Numbered from the stretch's first letter, positions 17,324-26,442 are shown. The stretch: DNA of 64,000 nucleotides from Sporosarcina sp. NCCP-2716 (GCF_023707985.1 NZ_BRCF01000004.1:1-64000), one strand, 5' to 3'. A program made the numbers and translations. Notes: a model not told the origin generated them from the letters alone.

Positions 17324-17788
17324 TTACAAGATATCCAACTGGGCCACGAGTGCGACGAGGATCTGTAGAAGCAGCTGGAGGGAAATGGCGACATCCGTAT
17401 CTGTTGTCGTCACGTCAACGCCCCGGGAATTCACGATGATCAGCCGCTGGTAGTTGGCTTGGCGGATCTGCGCACGTTCCAGTAGTTCTTGTGTTACTTT
17501 CTCAGCACGGGCACTGTCCGCGATGGTGATATTGACCACAACAGCAATCGCGACTTGGAGAGCGGCCTGCAGGGATACCGCGATCTGGGTATCTGACGTA
17601 GAAACAGTGACGTCACACGAATCACGGATGACAATCAATTCATGTGAAGACTGATCGATGTCTGACAGGACGTTTGCAGTGTTGGTGATATCTCCGTTGT
17701 CCGACGAACCGCAAGGATTGCATGGATGGTTTGCAGATGGGTCAAGTGCACACCATTCTTCTTCACTCGAATTATACATACTGCTCAC
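17324..17788 (-). CDS. spore coat protein, CotX family
   Basis: A 154-residue protein with two copies of the CotX/CotV domain (about 45-90 and 105-154). Each has a pattern of S-x-E-L-I-V-I-R-D-S followed by VSTSDTQIAVSLQAALQ or VTTTDTDVAISLQLLLQ, with long Val/Ile/Leu-rich helices. The N-terminal 40 residues are acidic and include two Cys in HPCNPC. CotX-family proteins build the insoluble outer coat or crust of spores, which marks the host as a spore-former. Its start follows AAAGGAGATGAAATGAAGTG. It is next to the CotW-like gene, matching the cotVWXYZ grouping in Bacillus subtilis. Confidence 0.88.
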   Translation of the reverse strand: MSSMYNSSEEEWCALDPSANHPCNPCGSSDNGDITNTANVLSDIDQSSHELIVIRDSCDVTVSTSDTQIAVSLQAALQVAIAVVVNITIADSARAEKVTQELLERAQIRQANYQRLIIVNSRGVDVTTTDTDVAISLQLLLQILVALVAQLDIL

Positions 17789-17870
17789 TTCATTTCATCT
17801 CCTTTCTTTTCTTTCCTACTATATTCAGCTTCCTACCGGCAGATTGGACGGATAACATGATAACCGGCCG

Positions 17871-18185
17871 TTATTCGTCCGGCGTATCAGGAATATCCTC
17901 CGTCTCTTTTTTTGAACGGAATGACTCTCGCAGCGGGCTGCTGGAAGGCTGTTCTTTTGCCTCCTTCTCCATGTCCGACTTCACGGTAGACTGGTTTTGC
18001 AGAAAATCCTCCACCTGACCTTTCAGTTTCTCAACAGTAGTCTTCAATTGCTGCCGCTGCTCCTCTGACATCGAGTCCTTAACGGAAGAGGTGTTCACCT
18101 TGTGTTTCGAAAACACATCTTTAATGAAAATCTCCAGAAATTGTGTGGACAGGCTCTGCAGCTCCTCACGACTGCTTTTTGGCAA
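17871..18185 (-). CDS. CotW-like spore coat protein
   Basis: A 104-residue hydrophilic protein with FIKDVFSKHKV near 20-30, which matches the conserved IFSKHGV segment of Bacillus CotW, then a helical Glu/Gln/Lys-rich middle (SEEQRQQLKTTVEKLKGQVE) and a disordered charged tail. Length and neighbour (CotX family, 82 bases downstream) support a spore-crust role. It has AAAGGAGGG before ATG and a possible SigK -10 box upstream. CotW identity is by local similarity only. Confidence 0.65.
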   Translation of the reverse strand: MPKSSREELQSLSTQFLEIFIKDVFSKHKVNTSSVKDSMSEEQRQQLKTTVEKLKGQVEDFLQNQSTVKSDMEKEAKEQPSSSPLRESFRSKKETEDIPDTPDE

Positions 18186-18214
18186 AACGATTCCCTCCTT
18201 TACACTGTTTGTTA

Positions 18215-18223
18215 TATGTTATG
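18215..18223 (-). promoter_or_regulatory. possible SigK -10 element
   Basis: Minus-strand CATAACATA fits CATANNNTA of late mother-cell promoters, about 30 bases before the CotW-like start. A clear -35 is not seen. Confidence 0.3.
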
Positions 18224-18270
18224 CAGGAAAAGGAACCGCAGCTGGGCAGTGCGTTTTTCCCGGAAATATA

Positions 18271-18304
18271 AAAAAGCAGAAGCCGGTGAATGGCTTCTGC
18301 TTTT
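18271..18304 (-). terminator. terminator after the TusA-like gene
   Basis: Stem AAAAGCAGAAGCC/GGCTTCTGCTTTT with a 7-base loop and a minus-strand T-tract. Confidence 0.85.
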
Positions 18305-18306
18305 GC

Positions 18307-18546
18307 TTATGCATAAATATAGAACAAGTATTCCTGTCCATTCTTCACAGGATCCTTTGCGAACGTATAGCCATGTGCGATTGCTTCTTCCGGCACGTTG
18401 CGGAACGATCCCGGGCAGTCGGTGATGACTTGCAGGAGTTCGCCTTTGTTCATGCCTTCGAGTGCTTCCAGTGTATAGATGACCGGATACGGACACGATT
18501 CGCCGCGCAGGTCGAGTGTGAAATCGGCTTCCAGATCAGTTTGCAT
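18307..18546 (-). CDS. TusA/YeeD-like sulfur carrier protein
   Basis: A 79-residue sulfurtransferase-fold protein. The sulfur-carrying Cys 18 is in LDLRGESCPYPVIYTLEAL, and LLQVITDCPGS supplies a second conserved Cys. The start ATG at 18546 follows AAAGGAGCG and overlaps the upstream YeeE gene by 11 bases. With a YeeE/YedE transporter as partner, this resembles TsuB (YeeD), which strips sulfur from imported thiosulfate, or the selenium-linked YedF. The pairing is firm; the exact sulfur or selenium substrate is not. Confidence 0.85.
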   Translation of the reverse strand: MQTDLEADFTLDLRGESCPYPVIYTLEALEGMNKGELLQVITDCPGSFRNVPEEAIAHGYTFAKDPVKNGQEYLFYIYA

Positions 18547-19744
18547 GCTGTTTCGCTCCTTTCGCCAGTACAATTTTACGATGATATTGCTTTTCGCGGT
18601 AAACCGTCAGCCCGTACAGGACAGCAAGCATGGCCAGGGTCGCAGCAATTGCTCCGACTGGCCCGAGTGAATCGAGCAGGTTGACTTTGGCTCCGCTTTT
18701 GACGAGTGTATCATAGACACCGAGATGATCCCATGCATATGCAAGGATCGTGGCTCCGATGACATTGCCGGCGAACACCGGCAGGAACAGCACCTGTCCT
18801 TCCATCAGGCGGTACATCATCCCGGTTTCACAGCCGGACGCCATGACGATACCGAACCCGAACAGGGCGCCGCCGATGAACGTGCTGAGTGCAGCGATCT
18901 GCGTGATCGGCGTCAGGCCGTAGACGGAGATGACGATGATCGTCACGATGGAACTGACCGCCATTCCGAGAATGATCGCTTTCGCCATGACGCTCCGGCC
19001 GACGAGGAACAGGTCACGGAATGCAGATGTGAAGCAGATCTGCCCGCGCTCGATCAGGATGCCGAACGCCAGTCCGAACAGTGCTCCAAGGCCGAGCAGT
19101 TTCTGGCCCGTCACGAAGAAGTAGACGGTCAGCGCGAGGTAGACGATCGCAATGGCCCCGCCGATGTACGGCTGGATGACGCGCGCTTTCGCAGGTGCCG
19201 GCTTCCCGGAGCCCCGGGTCAGCGTCGGCTTGCCTTTCCACCAGCGTGTCTTCGTCAGCTTCGCTCCGAAGAACGTCCCGATGCCTGTCGCGACGATGAA
19301 GATCCAAGAGTGGAACGAAAACTGCGGCACGCCTGTGAAGAACGCGGCCAAGTTACAGCCGAGCGCGAGCCGTGCCCCGAACCCGGCGACGATTCCGCCG
19401 ATGAGTCCCTGGACGTAACGACGTTTTTGCTGCGGCCGCCGGATCTTGAAGCTGTTGCTCAGGAGCACCATGACGAGCGCCCCGACAAACATGCCCCAGA
19501 CGATCCAGCCGTCAGGGCGGCTCCACGTCGTCCCTTTCAAATGCACCATGTCATAGTACGCCCAGCCGGAAATATCCACGCCGAACAGTTTGAGGATGTC
19601 CCCGCCGAGCCGGGTGAATTCACCGGTGACGGCCCATACCGTCGAGGTCAGTCCAAAATAGACAGCGCTCAGGATTCCCGCGATCGCCAAAACGACATAC
19701 GGATTCCAATAGCGCTGGAAAATCGATTGATTTATCTTTTTCAT
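18536..19744 (-). CDS. YeeE/YedE-family (TsuA-like) sulfur transporter
   Basis: A 402-residue membrane protein with about ten helices in two repeated halves. The three conserved Cys motifs of the thiosulfate transporter TsuA are visible as ALGCNLAAF, RGQICFTSAF and ASGCETGMM. A cytoplasmic loop of about 30 basic residues (KTRWWKGKPTLTRGSGKP) separates the halves. The start ATG at 19744 follows AAGGAGCG; an in-frame ATG 18 bases earlier overlaps that site. It is in an operon with the TusA-like carrier. Likely role: uptake of thiosulfate or a related sulfur compound as a cysteine source or electron donor. Confidence 0.88.
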   Translation of the reverse strand: MKKINQSIFQRYWNPYVVLAIAGILSAVYFGLTSTVWAVTGEFTRLGGDILKLFGVDISGWAYYDMVHLKGTTWSRPDGWIVWGMFVGALVMVLLSNSFKIRRPQQKRRYVQGLIGGIVAGFGARLALGCNLAAFFTGVPQFSFHSWIFIVATGIGTFFGAKLTKTRWWKGKPTLTRGSGKPAPAKARVIQPYIGGAIAIVYLALTVYFFVTGQKLLGLGALFGLAFGILIERGQICFTSAFRDLFLVGRSVMAKAIILGMAVSSIVTIIVISVYGLTPITQIAALSTFIGGALFGFGIVMASGCETGMMYRLMEGQVLFLPVFAGNVIGATILAYAWDHLGVYDTLVKSGAKVNLLDSLGPVGAIAATLAMLAVLYGLTVYREKQYHRKIVLAKGAKQHAN

Positions 19745-19835
19745 CTCATTACGCTCCTTCATGAAAGTACTTTTCTATTTTATGCCTAATTACGGAGAAA
19801 TCAAGAGGGATACTAGGAAAAAGAGAATTAATATG

Positions 19836-19860
19836 AAAAAACCCCCTCGAAAGGGGGCTT
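19836..19860 (-). terminator. terminator of the small lipoprotein gene
   Basis: CCCCCT/AGGGGG stem with a CGAA tetraloop and a minus-strand run of T. Confidence 0.75.
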
Positions 19861-19870
19861 GCAGGCGTAC

Positions 19871-20317
19871 TTATTTCGTATCGATGAAGACAGCTTTCAC
19901 GACAGGGACGCCCTGATCGTCCTTTTCCGTATAGCTGCCGTAGACGGTCACTTCGGTGCCTTCCGGGATCTCCGTCCGTTCACCGAGCCGCAGATCGTCG
20001 ACCCACAGCACATCCTCCGCTGCGTCAGTGACGTCTGCCTTCAAGCCGTACTTGCCATCCTCGGCTGCGAATACGGTGCCTGTGAAGTTCACTTTCTTGT
20101 TCGCCGGCACGTCACCGGAAGCAACATCGGGCAATTCGACTTTTTCCGTATCGCCTTTCAGCCCTTCCTCCAGTCCAGACGCGTCATTCTGCTCTGCCGG
20201 CTGTTCCGCTGCCGGCGCTGTATCGTTCTCTGACGGTTTGTCAGCATTATCCGTATTGCTGCATGCGGCGAGCAGGAGTCCTGCCGCCAGTAAGATCATC
20301 GGTTTCTTCAAAATCAT
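19871..20317 (-). CDS. small lipoprotein with OB-fold-like domain
   Basis: A 148-residue predicted lipoprotein with lipobox LLLAAC (Cys 19), a Glu/Asp/Pro-rich linker (20-60), and a small beta-barrel-like domain containing VNFTGTVFAAEDGKYGLKAD and GTEVTVYGSYTEKDD. The pattern resembles nucleic-acid-type OB folds in bacterial exported proteins, but no family is recognised. Start is uncertain among ATG 20341, ATG 20317 and TTG 20311; AAGGGGGCG suits 20311 or 20317. It stands alone between two terminators. Confidence 0.6.
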   Translation of the reverse strand: MILKKPMILLAAGLLLAACSNTDNADKPSENDTAPAAEQPAEQNDASGLEEGLKGDTEKVELPDVASGDVPANKKVNFTGTVFAAEDGKYGLKADVTDAAEDVLWVDDLRLGERTEIPEGTEVTVYGSYTEKDDQGVPVVKAVFIDTK

Positions 20318-20405
20318 CGCCCCCTTGTTCATCATAAACAATTTTCTGCAAAAAATAAACTTCCTTTTGCGCCCGCAGAAATTTCTCGGCAGCGGGGGGA
20401 GCAGC

Positions 20406-21503
20406 TTATTCTTTGACCTGCCAGAACAGCGGGGCTTTCTTCGGCAGTTTCCCGAAGATGAAGCTTGCGAATGGCACGAACCGGTGGAACGTCCAGATGA
20501 TCAGATAGCAGAGGATCACCGTGATCGTATATTGCAGGAATATCGTCACGTGCCAGGACAGCGGCGTGCCGCGGGTCGGCAAGTATTTCATCACCTGGAA
20601 CAGGACGAGGGGATGCATGAGGTAGAAGCCGAACGAGTAGGCCGCCACGCTCCGCATCCGGTGGACCGATACTTTGCGGGACCAGCGCACGAGATATTCG
20701 GCAAAGTAGAAGAAGAACAGACTGCCGATCACCTTGAACAGGATGCCGATCATCTTATAATAGTCGTCGTCGATCGGCAGCCGCTCGAAATACGTATTCC
20801 GGTAGCGGATGAACACATACGTCAGACCGAACAGCAGACCCGCCGCTCCGGAGAGGGCCATCTTCTTTTTCGACATCTTATCGATGATCGTCTCATAATG
20901 GACACCGATCCAGGCGCCGAGCATGTACGAGCCGATGAAGCTGAACAGGAGCGGGACGGTCACGAAATCCGTGTGCATCGTGAACTGGAAATAGCCGTAC
21001 TCCGCGAGGATCCCGAAGAGCCACAAGTATTTCCGGAAAAACGCAAACTTGCGCACGAGAATGACCAGCAGGGGAAAGACCAAGTAGAATTGCACGACGA
21101 TGAAGATGAAGTAGAGCTGGTACTTGCTTTCCCCGAACAAGAGCCGGTGAATGATGTCGCTGAGGACGAGCGGCCGGTCCTGATAATGCCACATTTCGAC
21201 TTCGTAGATGAGTGACCAGACGACGTAGGGAATCAGTATGTAGGTGACGCGTTTTTTCCAGTAGGTGAGCAATACGTCTTTCGTGAACGGGCGGTCGCGG
21301 TACATATAGAAGAAGACGATTCCCATGATCATGACGAACATGCCGCCTTCGACCCGGACAATGTTGTTCAGGAAGAAATAGAACGTGTTCTGGATCGAGG
21401 GCGCCGGGAACAGGTGCCGGTATTGGGCGGTCGTATGGACAAGCACCACGAACAGCATGGCGAAGAACCGCACGTAATAAATGGAAGAGATTTCTTTTTT
21501 CAC
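20406..21503 (-). CDS. acyltransferase family 3 membrane protein
   Basis: A 365-residue integral membrane acyltransferase (OafA/Acyl_transf_3 type) with about ten helices. The catalytic-type His near the first helix is in MLFVVLVHTTAQY, and RVEGGMFVMIMGIVFFYMYR fits the family's second helix. Such enzymes O-acylate surface polysaccharides, peptidoglycan or teichoic acids. A GTG start at 21503, with AAAGGA nine bases upstream, is preferred; an ATG at 21512 directly abuts that site. It is monocistronic. Confidence 0.82.
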   Translation of the reverse strand: MKKEISSIYYVRFFAMLFVVLVHTTAQYRHLFPAPSIQNTFYFFLNNIVRVEGGMFVMIMGIVFFYMYRDRPFTKDVLLTYWKKRVTYILIPYVVWSLIYEVEMWHYQDRPLVLSDIIHRLLFGESKYQLYFIFIVVQFYLVFPLLVILVRKFAFFRKYLWLFGILAEYGYFQFTMHTDFVTVPLLFSFIGSYMLGAWIGVHYETIIDKMSKKKMALSGAAGLLFGLTYVFIRYRNTYFERLPIDDDYYKMIGILFKVIGSLFFFYFAEYLVRWSRKVSVHRMRSVAAYSFGFYLMHPLVLFQVMKYLPTRGTPLSWHVTIFLQYTITVILCYLIIWTFHRFVPFASFIFGKLPKKAPLFWQVKE

Positions 21504-21595
21504 AGAGTTCATTCCTTTATTGGTCGAGTTGCCAGCCAACTGCCAGTATAGCGCACATGGAGAGCGGATTGCAAAAGGCCCTTCGTCACAAAAGG

Positions 21596-21637
21596 AAAAG
21601 CCAGCAGAGACACCGATTACCGGAGTTTCTGCTGGCT
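21596..21637 (-). terminator. terminator of the Opu operon
   Basis: AGCCAGCAGA/TCTGCTGGCT stem with a loop of about 19 bases and TTTTCCTTTT on the minus strand. Confidence 0.7.
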
Positions 21638-21641
21638 ATGT

Positions 21642-23162
21642 TCATTTCAATAATCCTGCTTCCTCCAAGTACTGGCGGGCCACGTCGGCCGGCTGTTCAC
21701 CGCCCGAGTTGACGCGGAAGTTCATATCCCGCATTTCGTCATCCGTCACTTTGCCGGCGAGCTTGTTCAGCACGTCTTCAAGTTCCGGATGTTTATCGAG
21801 CGTTTTCTGCAGCAGCAGAGGAGCGCCCTGATACGGAGGGAAGAGCTCCTTATCGTCTTCGAGCACGGTCATCTCGTACTCCTGCAGTTCACTGTCCGTC
21901 GAATACGCATCCATGAGGTTGATATCGCCCGACTGGACGGCCTGATAGCGCAGTTTCGGCTCCATCGTCTTCACGGACGGGAAGTCGAGGCCGTACAGTT
22001 TCCGGATGCCTTTGTAGCCGTCTTCGCGGTCGTTGAATTCCAGGGTGAAGCCCGCTTTGACATTGTTCTGGACGGAGGCGAGGTCCGAGATGGCGGTGAT
22101 TCCGGTCTGCTCCCCGAATGCTTTCGAGATGGCCAGTGTATACGTATTGTTATACGACATCGGCTCGAGCAGCGCCATGTCGAACTGGCTGACGAGGCCG
22201 TCCCGTGCCTGTTCGTACACTTCTTGGCGGTCATTGCTCGCGGCGTCCTCTTTCAGGAACTCGGACAGTGCCGTGCCGGTGAATTCCGGATACATGTCGA
22301 TGCTTCCTGACTTCAGCGCGTTGAAGACGAACGATGTCTTGCCGAGACCGGGTTTCAGTTCCACGGTCAGATCGGTTTCATCCTCGATCAGCAGCTTGTA
22401 CATATTAATGAGGATTTCCGGTTCGGCACCGAGTTTCGCTCCGATGACGAACTCTTTCTTCGAGCCGTTTGCAAACAGCGGCACGACAATTACGAGCAGG
22501 GCGGCCAGGAAGAAGACCGCCAATGCGGCCGCCGCCTTTTTGAACGGCAGCCCCTCGAATTTCTTCAGCAGGAAATCGAAAGCGAGTGCAAGCAGCGCAG
22601 CAGGAACCGCACCGAGGACGATGAGCGACGGATTGTTGCGGTCGATGCCGAGCAGGATCAGATCACCGAGCCCGCCCGCGCCGATCAGCGCAGCAAGCGT
22701 AGCTGTCCCGACGATGAGCACCATTGACGTACGGATGCCTGCCATGATGACCGGCATCGCAAGCGGCAGTTCGACTTTCACGAGACGCTGCCGGTTCGTC
22801 ATGCCCATCGCTGTGGCGGCTTCCCTCAAAGAGGGATCGACTTCCTGGATGCCTGTGTATGTATTGCGCAGGATCGGCAGCAGGGCGTAGGCGACAAGTG
22901 CGATGATGGCGGGGACTTTCCCGATACCGAGCAGCGGGATGAGCAATCCGAGCAATGCGAGCGACGGGATGGTCTGCAGGACGGCACTCGCGCCGATGAC
23001 ACTTTCCGCGATCCGCCTCCGGTTCGTCAAGTAGATGCCAAGCGGGATGGCGATCAGGACGGCGAAGAAGAGGGCGATGAAAGACAGCTGGATATGTTCG
23101 AACAGGGCACCCGCCAGTTCCCCTTTCCGTTCTTTGAATACGTCTGCAAAGTGGCTCATCAT
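21642..23162 (-). CDS. Opu-type glycine betaine/choline importer, fused permease and substrate-binding protein
   Basis: A 506-residue fusion. Residues 1-210 are the permease with six helices and the EAA-like loop REAATAMGMTNRQRLVKVEL. After a seventh helix (about 215-235) comes an extracytoplasmic OsmF/OpuC-type binding domain (240-506), with VIGAKLGAEPEILINMYK and GSIDMYPEFTGTALSEF. It imports quaternary ammonium osmoprotectants such as glycine betaine, choline or carnitine. It overlaps the ATPase gene by 4 bases (ATGA). The fused format is common in Bacillales and lactic acid bacteria. Confidence 0.93.
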   Translation of the reverse strand: MMSHFADVFKERKGELAGALFEHIQLSFIALFFAVLIAIPLGIYLTNRRRIAESVIGASAVLQTIPSLALLGLLIPLLGIGKVPAIIALVAYALLPILRNTYTGIQEVDPSLREAATAMGMTNRQRLVKVELPLAMPVIMAGIRTSMVLIVGTATLAALIGAGGLGDLILLGIDRNNPSLIVLGAVPAALLALAFDFLLKKFEGLPFKKAAAALAVFFLAALLVIVVPLFANGSKKEFVIGAKLGAEPEILINMYKLLIEDETDLTVELKPGLGKTSFVFNALKSGSIDMYPEFTGTALSEFLKEDAASNDRQEVYEQARDGLVSQFDMALLEPMSYNNTYTLAISKAFGEQTGITAISDLASVQNNVKAGFTLEFNDREDGYKGIRKLYGLDFPSVKTMEPKLRYQAVQSGDINLMDAYSTDSELQEYEMTVLEDDKELFPPYQGAPLLLQKTLDKHPELEDVLNKLAGKVTDDEMRDMNFRVNSGGEQPADVARQYLEEAGLLK

Positions 23163-24109
23163 GTCGCCGTCCTTTCACGTTCCTGCGCAGCCAGGTAATC
23201 AAAGACAGCCGATCTCGTGAGCATGCCGGCCGTCTGTCCGCTGCTGTCCGTCACATAGACGGTGTCTGAGGACTGCAGCGCATCGAGGACGGTGCTCCAG
23301 TCGGCGTCCAGAACGATGGAAGGTTTTCCGTCCGGCGAACCGGCACGGACAGGCTGCATGTAATCGCGCAGGACGAAGGGCTTCGTTCCATGACTGCCGA
23401 TGAACTCTTTCACGAACGGCGTTGCAGGTGCTGCCAGTATTTCATCCGGCGTCCCGAGCTGTTCGACCGCTCCGTCTTTCATGATACAGATCCGGTCGCC
23501 GAGCTTCAGCGCCTCCTGGATGTCGTGCGTGACGAAGACGATCGTTTTCCGGATCGTCCGCTGCAGGTGCAGCAAATCTTCCTGGAGCTTCAAACGGCTG
23601 ATCGGGTCGAGCGCACTGAACGGTTCATCCATGAGCACGATGTCGGGATCCGCCGCGAGCGCCCGTACGACGCCGACCCGCTGCTGCTGGCCGCCGGACA
23701 GTTCACTCGGCTTCCTGTTCCGGTATGTCTCAGGGTCGAGGCCGGTCATCGTCAGCAATTCGGTGACCCGGTCCCGGATCCGCGCCTTCTCCCATTTGTC
23801 CAGCTCCGGCACGATGGCGATGTTCTCTTCGATCGTCATATGCGGGAACAGGGCGATCTGCTGCAGCACATAGCCGATCTGCCTCCGCAGTTCGTGGACC
23901 GGGTACTCGCTGATCCGCTTATCCCCGATCCGGATAGTCCCTTTTGTCAGCGGGATGAGCCGGTTGATCATCTTCAGGGTGGTCGTCTTGCCGCAGCCGC
24001 TCGGGCCGATCAGCACGAAGAACTCCCCTTCGCCGATAGTGAAATTGATCTCTTCCACGACATTGGCTGTGCCGTCATATGTTTTCGTGACATGGTCAAA
24101 AGTTATCAT
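23159..24109 (-). CDS. Opu-type betaine/choline ABC transporter ATPase
   Basis: A 316-residue ATPase with Walker A GPSGCGKTTTLKM, signature ELSGGQQQRVGV, Walker B VLMDEPFSALDP and switch VFVTHDIQEAL. The C-terminus (about 255-316) holds a CBS-like segment (VLDADWSTVLDALQSSDTVY), which in Opu transporters senses ionic strength. Start is ATG 24109 or GTG 24115; both have a purine-rich site GAGAGGAAG upstream. It is the first gene of the two-gene importer. Confidence 0.93.
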   Translation of the reverse strand: MITFDHVTKTYDGTANVVEEINFTIGEGEFFVLIGPSGCGKTTTLKMINRLIPLTKGTIRIGDKRISEYPVHELRRQIGYVLQQIALFPHMTIEENIAIVPELDKWEKARIRDRVTELLTMTGLDPETYRNRKPSELSGGQQQRVGVVRALAADPDIVLMDEPFSALDPISRLKLQEDLLHLQRTIRKTIVFVTHDIQEALKLGDRICIMKDGAVEQLGTPDEILAAPATPFVKEFIGSHGTKPFVLRDYMQPVRAGSPDGKPSIVLDADWSTVLDALQSSDTVYVTDSSGQTAGMLTRSAVFDYLAAQERERTAT

Positions 24110-24334
24110 CCGCACGCTTCCTCTCCTGAGTCCTTGCTCGTTACTGACGCAAAACCCCTCTCTTCCCCTTTTATCCTAATCCGGATGAAAGGAAACCCGG
24201 CAGGCCGATGTTTTACCTGGAAGCTCCGAGGGAAGAGAATTGCGAATCCGTCTGTACATAAGCTGCCGGCAGCTGCCCCCGTAACGGCTGCTTACATTTA
24301 ATTGATCAAAACATAATAAGAGGAGGGGTTTTTC

Positions 24335-25300
24335 ATGCGTAACAAATCTGCATGGGTGCTGAGTGTACTGGCACTCATTGGGCTTGTCGTAATTTTCATT
24401 ATGGCGAACGAATTGAAAAAGGACAAGGAAGACGGGCAGGCCATCCAATCCGGAAATTTGAATGACGTATCGGACGACGTGGAGATCGCCTACAATCCGC
24501 CGTCGATGGATGATCTGCCGGACGGTCCGGAAGGGGAGGCGATCCAGCGCGGCTATGATCTCATGATGGATACGTCCAATCTGCTGCGGGAGAAAGCCGA
24601 AGCGACGGACGGGGAGGACGTGGTCAACCAGCTCGCATGCACAAGCTGCCATGCGGGTGCCGGTCTGGACAAGGATGTCTCTTCGCTCGTCGGAGTCACC
24701 GCCCAGTATCCGAAATACCGCTCGCGGAACGACGCAATCGCGACGATAGGGGACCGCATCAACGGATGCATGGTGAGGAGCATGAACTATGAAAAATTTG
24801 ATCCCGACGACGAAGACCTGAATGCCATGATCGCCTATTTGACATACATATCGAAAGGGATTCCTCAAGGGGCTGATCTGCCGTGGCTCGGGAAGAACGA
24901 AGTGGATGAAGTGCCGATCCCGAACGTCGAGAACGGGCGGGGGATCTATCAGCAGTCATGTATCACCTGCCATGCGGCGGACGGCTCCGGTTCCGGTCCG
25001 ACTACCGGTCCCGCACTGTGGGGGGAAGGCTCGTTCAACGATGGGGCAGGCATGGCCAGGATGTCGAAAATGACGGGCTTCGTCCTGGAAAACATGCCGA
25101 TGACCGCACCCGGATCGCTAAGCCCTCAGGAAGCGGCCGATGTCTCGGCGTTTGTCCTGTCACAGGAACGTCCGGAGTTTCCGGACAGTGCAGATGACTG
25201 GCCGGACGGTGACGGACCGAAAGATATTATGGACAAGGAGAAGCAGCAGCAAGTGAAGGAAGGCACGATCGACTGGGAAAAAGTCCTCGGCCATGAGTGA
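24335..25300 (+). CDS. dihaem cytochrome c, TsdA-like, copy 1
   Basis: A 321-residue membrane-anchored c-type cytochrome with one N-terminal helix (7-24). Haem site 1 is CTSCH (102-106) and haem site 2 is CITCH (209-213). DRINGCMVRSM places a Cys at 145, 43 residues after the first haem Cys. As I recall, thiosulfate dehydrogenase TsdA has its unusual Cys haem ligand at the same spacing (53 to 96). The protein should sit on the outer face of the membrane and exchange electrons with thiosulfate/tetrathionate or a similar donor. AGGAGGGG precedes ATG. It is followed 119 bases later by a close paralogue. Substrate is inference. Confidence 0.82.
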   Translation: MRNKSAWVLSVLALIGLVVIFIMANELKKDKEDGQAIQSGNLNDVSDDVEIAYNPPSMDDLPDGPEGEAIQRGYDLMMDTSNLLREKAEATDGEDVVNQLACTSCHAGAGLDKDVSSLVGVTAQYPKYRSRNDAIATIGDRINGCMVRSMNYEKFDPDDEDLNAMIAYLTYISKGIPQGADLPWLGKNEVDEVPIPNVENGRGIYQQSCITCHAADGSGSGPTTGPALWGEGSFNDGAGMARMSKMTGFVLENMPMTAPGSLSPQEAADVSAFVLSQERPEFPDSADDWPDGDGPKDIMDKEKQQQVKEGTIDWEKVLGHE

Positions 25301-25419
25301 ACAGACCGGGGGGCGGGGCTGGTAAGGGTATTCCCTATTTCGATCGAAATTAGTTTAATGTTATATATTTCGTGTGCCGGAGATGATACGATAGTCTCAA
25401 AAGTAGGAGGCGATTAAAA

Positions 25420-26394
25420 ATGAGAAAGACATCGACTTTAGTCCTAACTATATTGGTGGCTGTATTCGCACTGACGATTGTGCTTATGTCCTTCCAGCTG
25501 AAATCCAACAAAGCATCGGAAGCTGAGGACATCACCGAAGTCGCACAGCCTGACGTGCCGGACAGCGGAGAAATCCAGTACAACCCGCCATCGATGGATG
25601 ACGTGCCGGACGATGAACTGGGTGAAGCCATCAAACGGGGGTACGAACTGGTGAATGACACGTCAAACGTATTGCGCAGCGAAGCCCCTTCGGCCGAAGA
25701 CGGTGAAAAGCGGGTTAACGAGCTGTCCTGCACAAGCTGTCACGCCGGTGCCGGGCTCGATGAGGAAGTTTCCTCCCTGGTCGGCATGTCTGCCGTCTAT
25801 CCGATGTATATCGGGCGCTCTGGCAAGATCGTATCACTGGAAGACCGCATCAACGGCTGTATGGTGCGGAGCATGGACGGGCAGAAATTCGAGAAAGACG
25901 ATCCCGATCTGAATGCCATGGTCGCCTACATGACATACATTTCAGAAGGAATCCCGGTCGGTGCCGAACTCAGCTGGCGCCATCAGAACAGCTTCGATGA
26001 CATGCCTGTCCCGAACGTTGCCGACGGGGAGAAAGTGTACCAGCAGTCCTGTGCCTCGTGCCATGCGTCCGACGGCAGCGGCAACGGTGCAAACACGGGT
26101 CCGAAGGTGTGGGGTGAAGGTTCCTTCAACGACGGAGCGGGGATTGCCCGCCTGACGAAAATGGCAGGCTACGTCAAGAACAACATGCCGAGAGGGAACG
26201 AGGGCAGTCTGTCCGACCAGGAAGTGGCGGACGTCTCCGCATTCATCCTATCGCAGGACCGTCCGGAATTTGCGCATCATGACAAAGACTGGCCGAATGG
26301 CGGACGCCCATCGGATTCGATGACAAAAGAACGCCGTGATGAAGTCAAAGCCGGCACAATCGACTGGGAAGCGGTTATCGGCAGCAAGAAATAA
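25420..26394 (+). CDS. dihaem cytochrome c, TsdA-like, copy 2
   Basis: A 324-residue paralogue of the preceding gene, clearly a tandem duplication: same layout, haem motifs CTSCH (104-108) and CASCH (211-215), and the same Cys (147) in INGCMVRSMDG at +43. N-terminal helix at about 7-24. Differences cluster in the linker (30-60) and the loop before haem 2. Own ribosome site AGGAGG and a 119-base gap allow separate expression; a TTTCGATCGAAA palindrome lies in that gap. Both copies keep all haem and candidate ligand residues, so neither looks decayed. Confidence 0.82.
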   Translation: MRKTSTLVLTILVAVFALTIVLMSFQLKSNKASEAEDITEVAQPDVPDSGEIQYNPPSMDDVPDDELGEAIKRGYELVNDTSNVLRSEAPSAEDGEKRVNELSCTSCHAGAGLDEEVSSLVGMSAVYPMYIGRSGKIVSLEDRINGCMVRSMDGQKFEKDDPDLNAMVAYMTYISEGIPVGAELSWRHQNSFDDMPVPNVADGEKVYQQSCASCHASDGSGNGANTGPKVWGEGSFNDGAGIARLTKMAGYVKNNMPRGNEGSLSDQEVADVSAFILSQDRPEFAHHDKDWPNGGRPSDSMTKERRDEVKAGTIDWEAVIGSKK

Positions 26395-26396
26395 CG

Positions 26397-26442
26397 AAAA
26401 CCCCCTCTTCAACCGGAAAGATCCGGACGGGAGGGGGTTTTT
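26397..26442. terminator. bidirectional terminator
   Basis: AAAACCCCCTC/GAGGGGGTTTT stem with a CCGGA-rich loop between the convergent cytochrome and AlaX-like genes. Confidence 0.85.

Noticed and set aside
18725-19789. 354-codon plus-strand frame opposite the YeeE gene
   Set aside because: Low-complexity Asp/Arg/His-rich translation typical of an antisense shadow; the minus-strand gene has motifs and a ribosome site.
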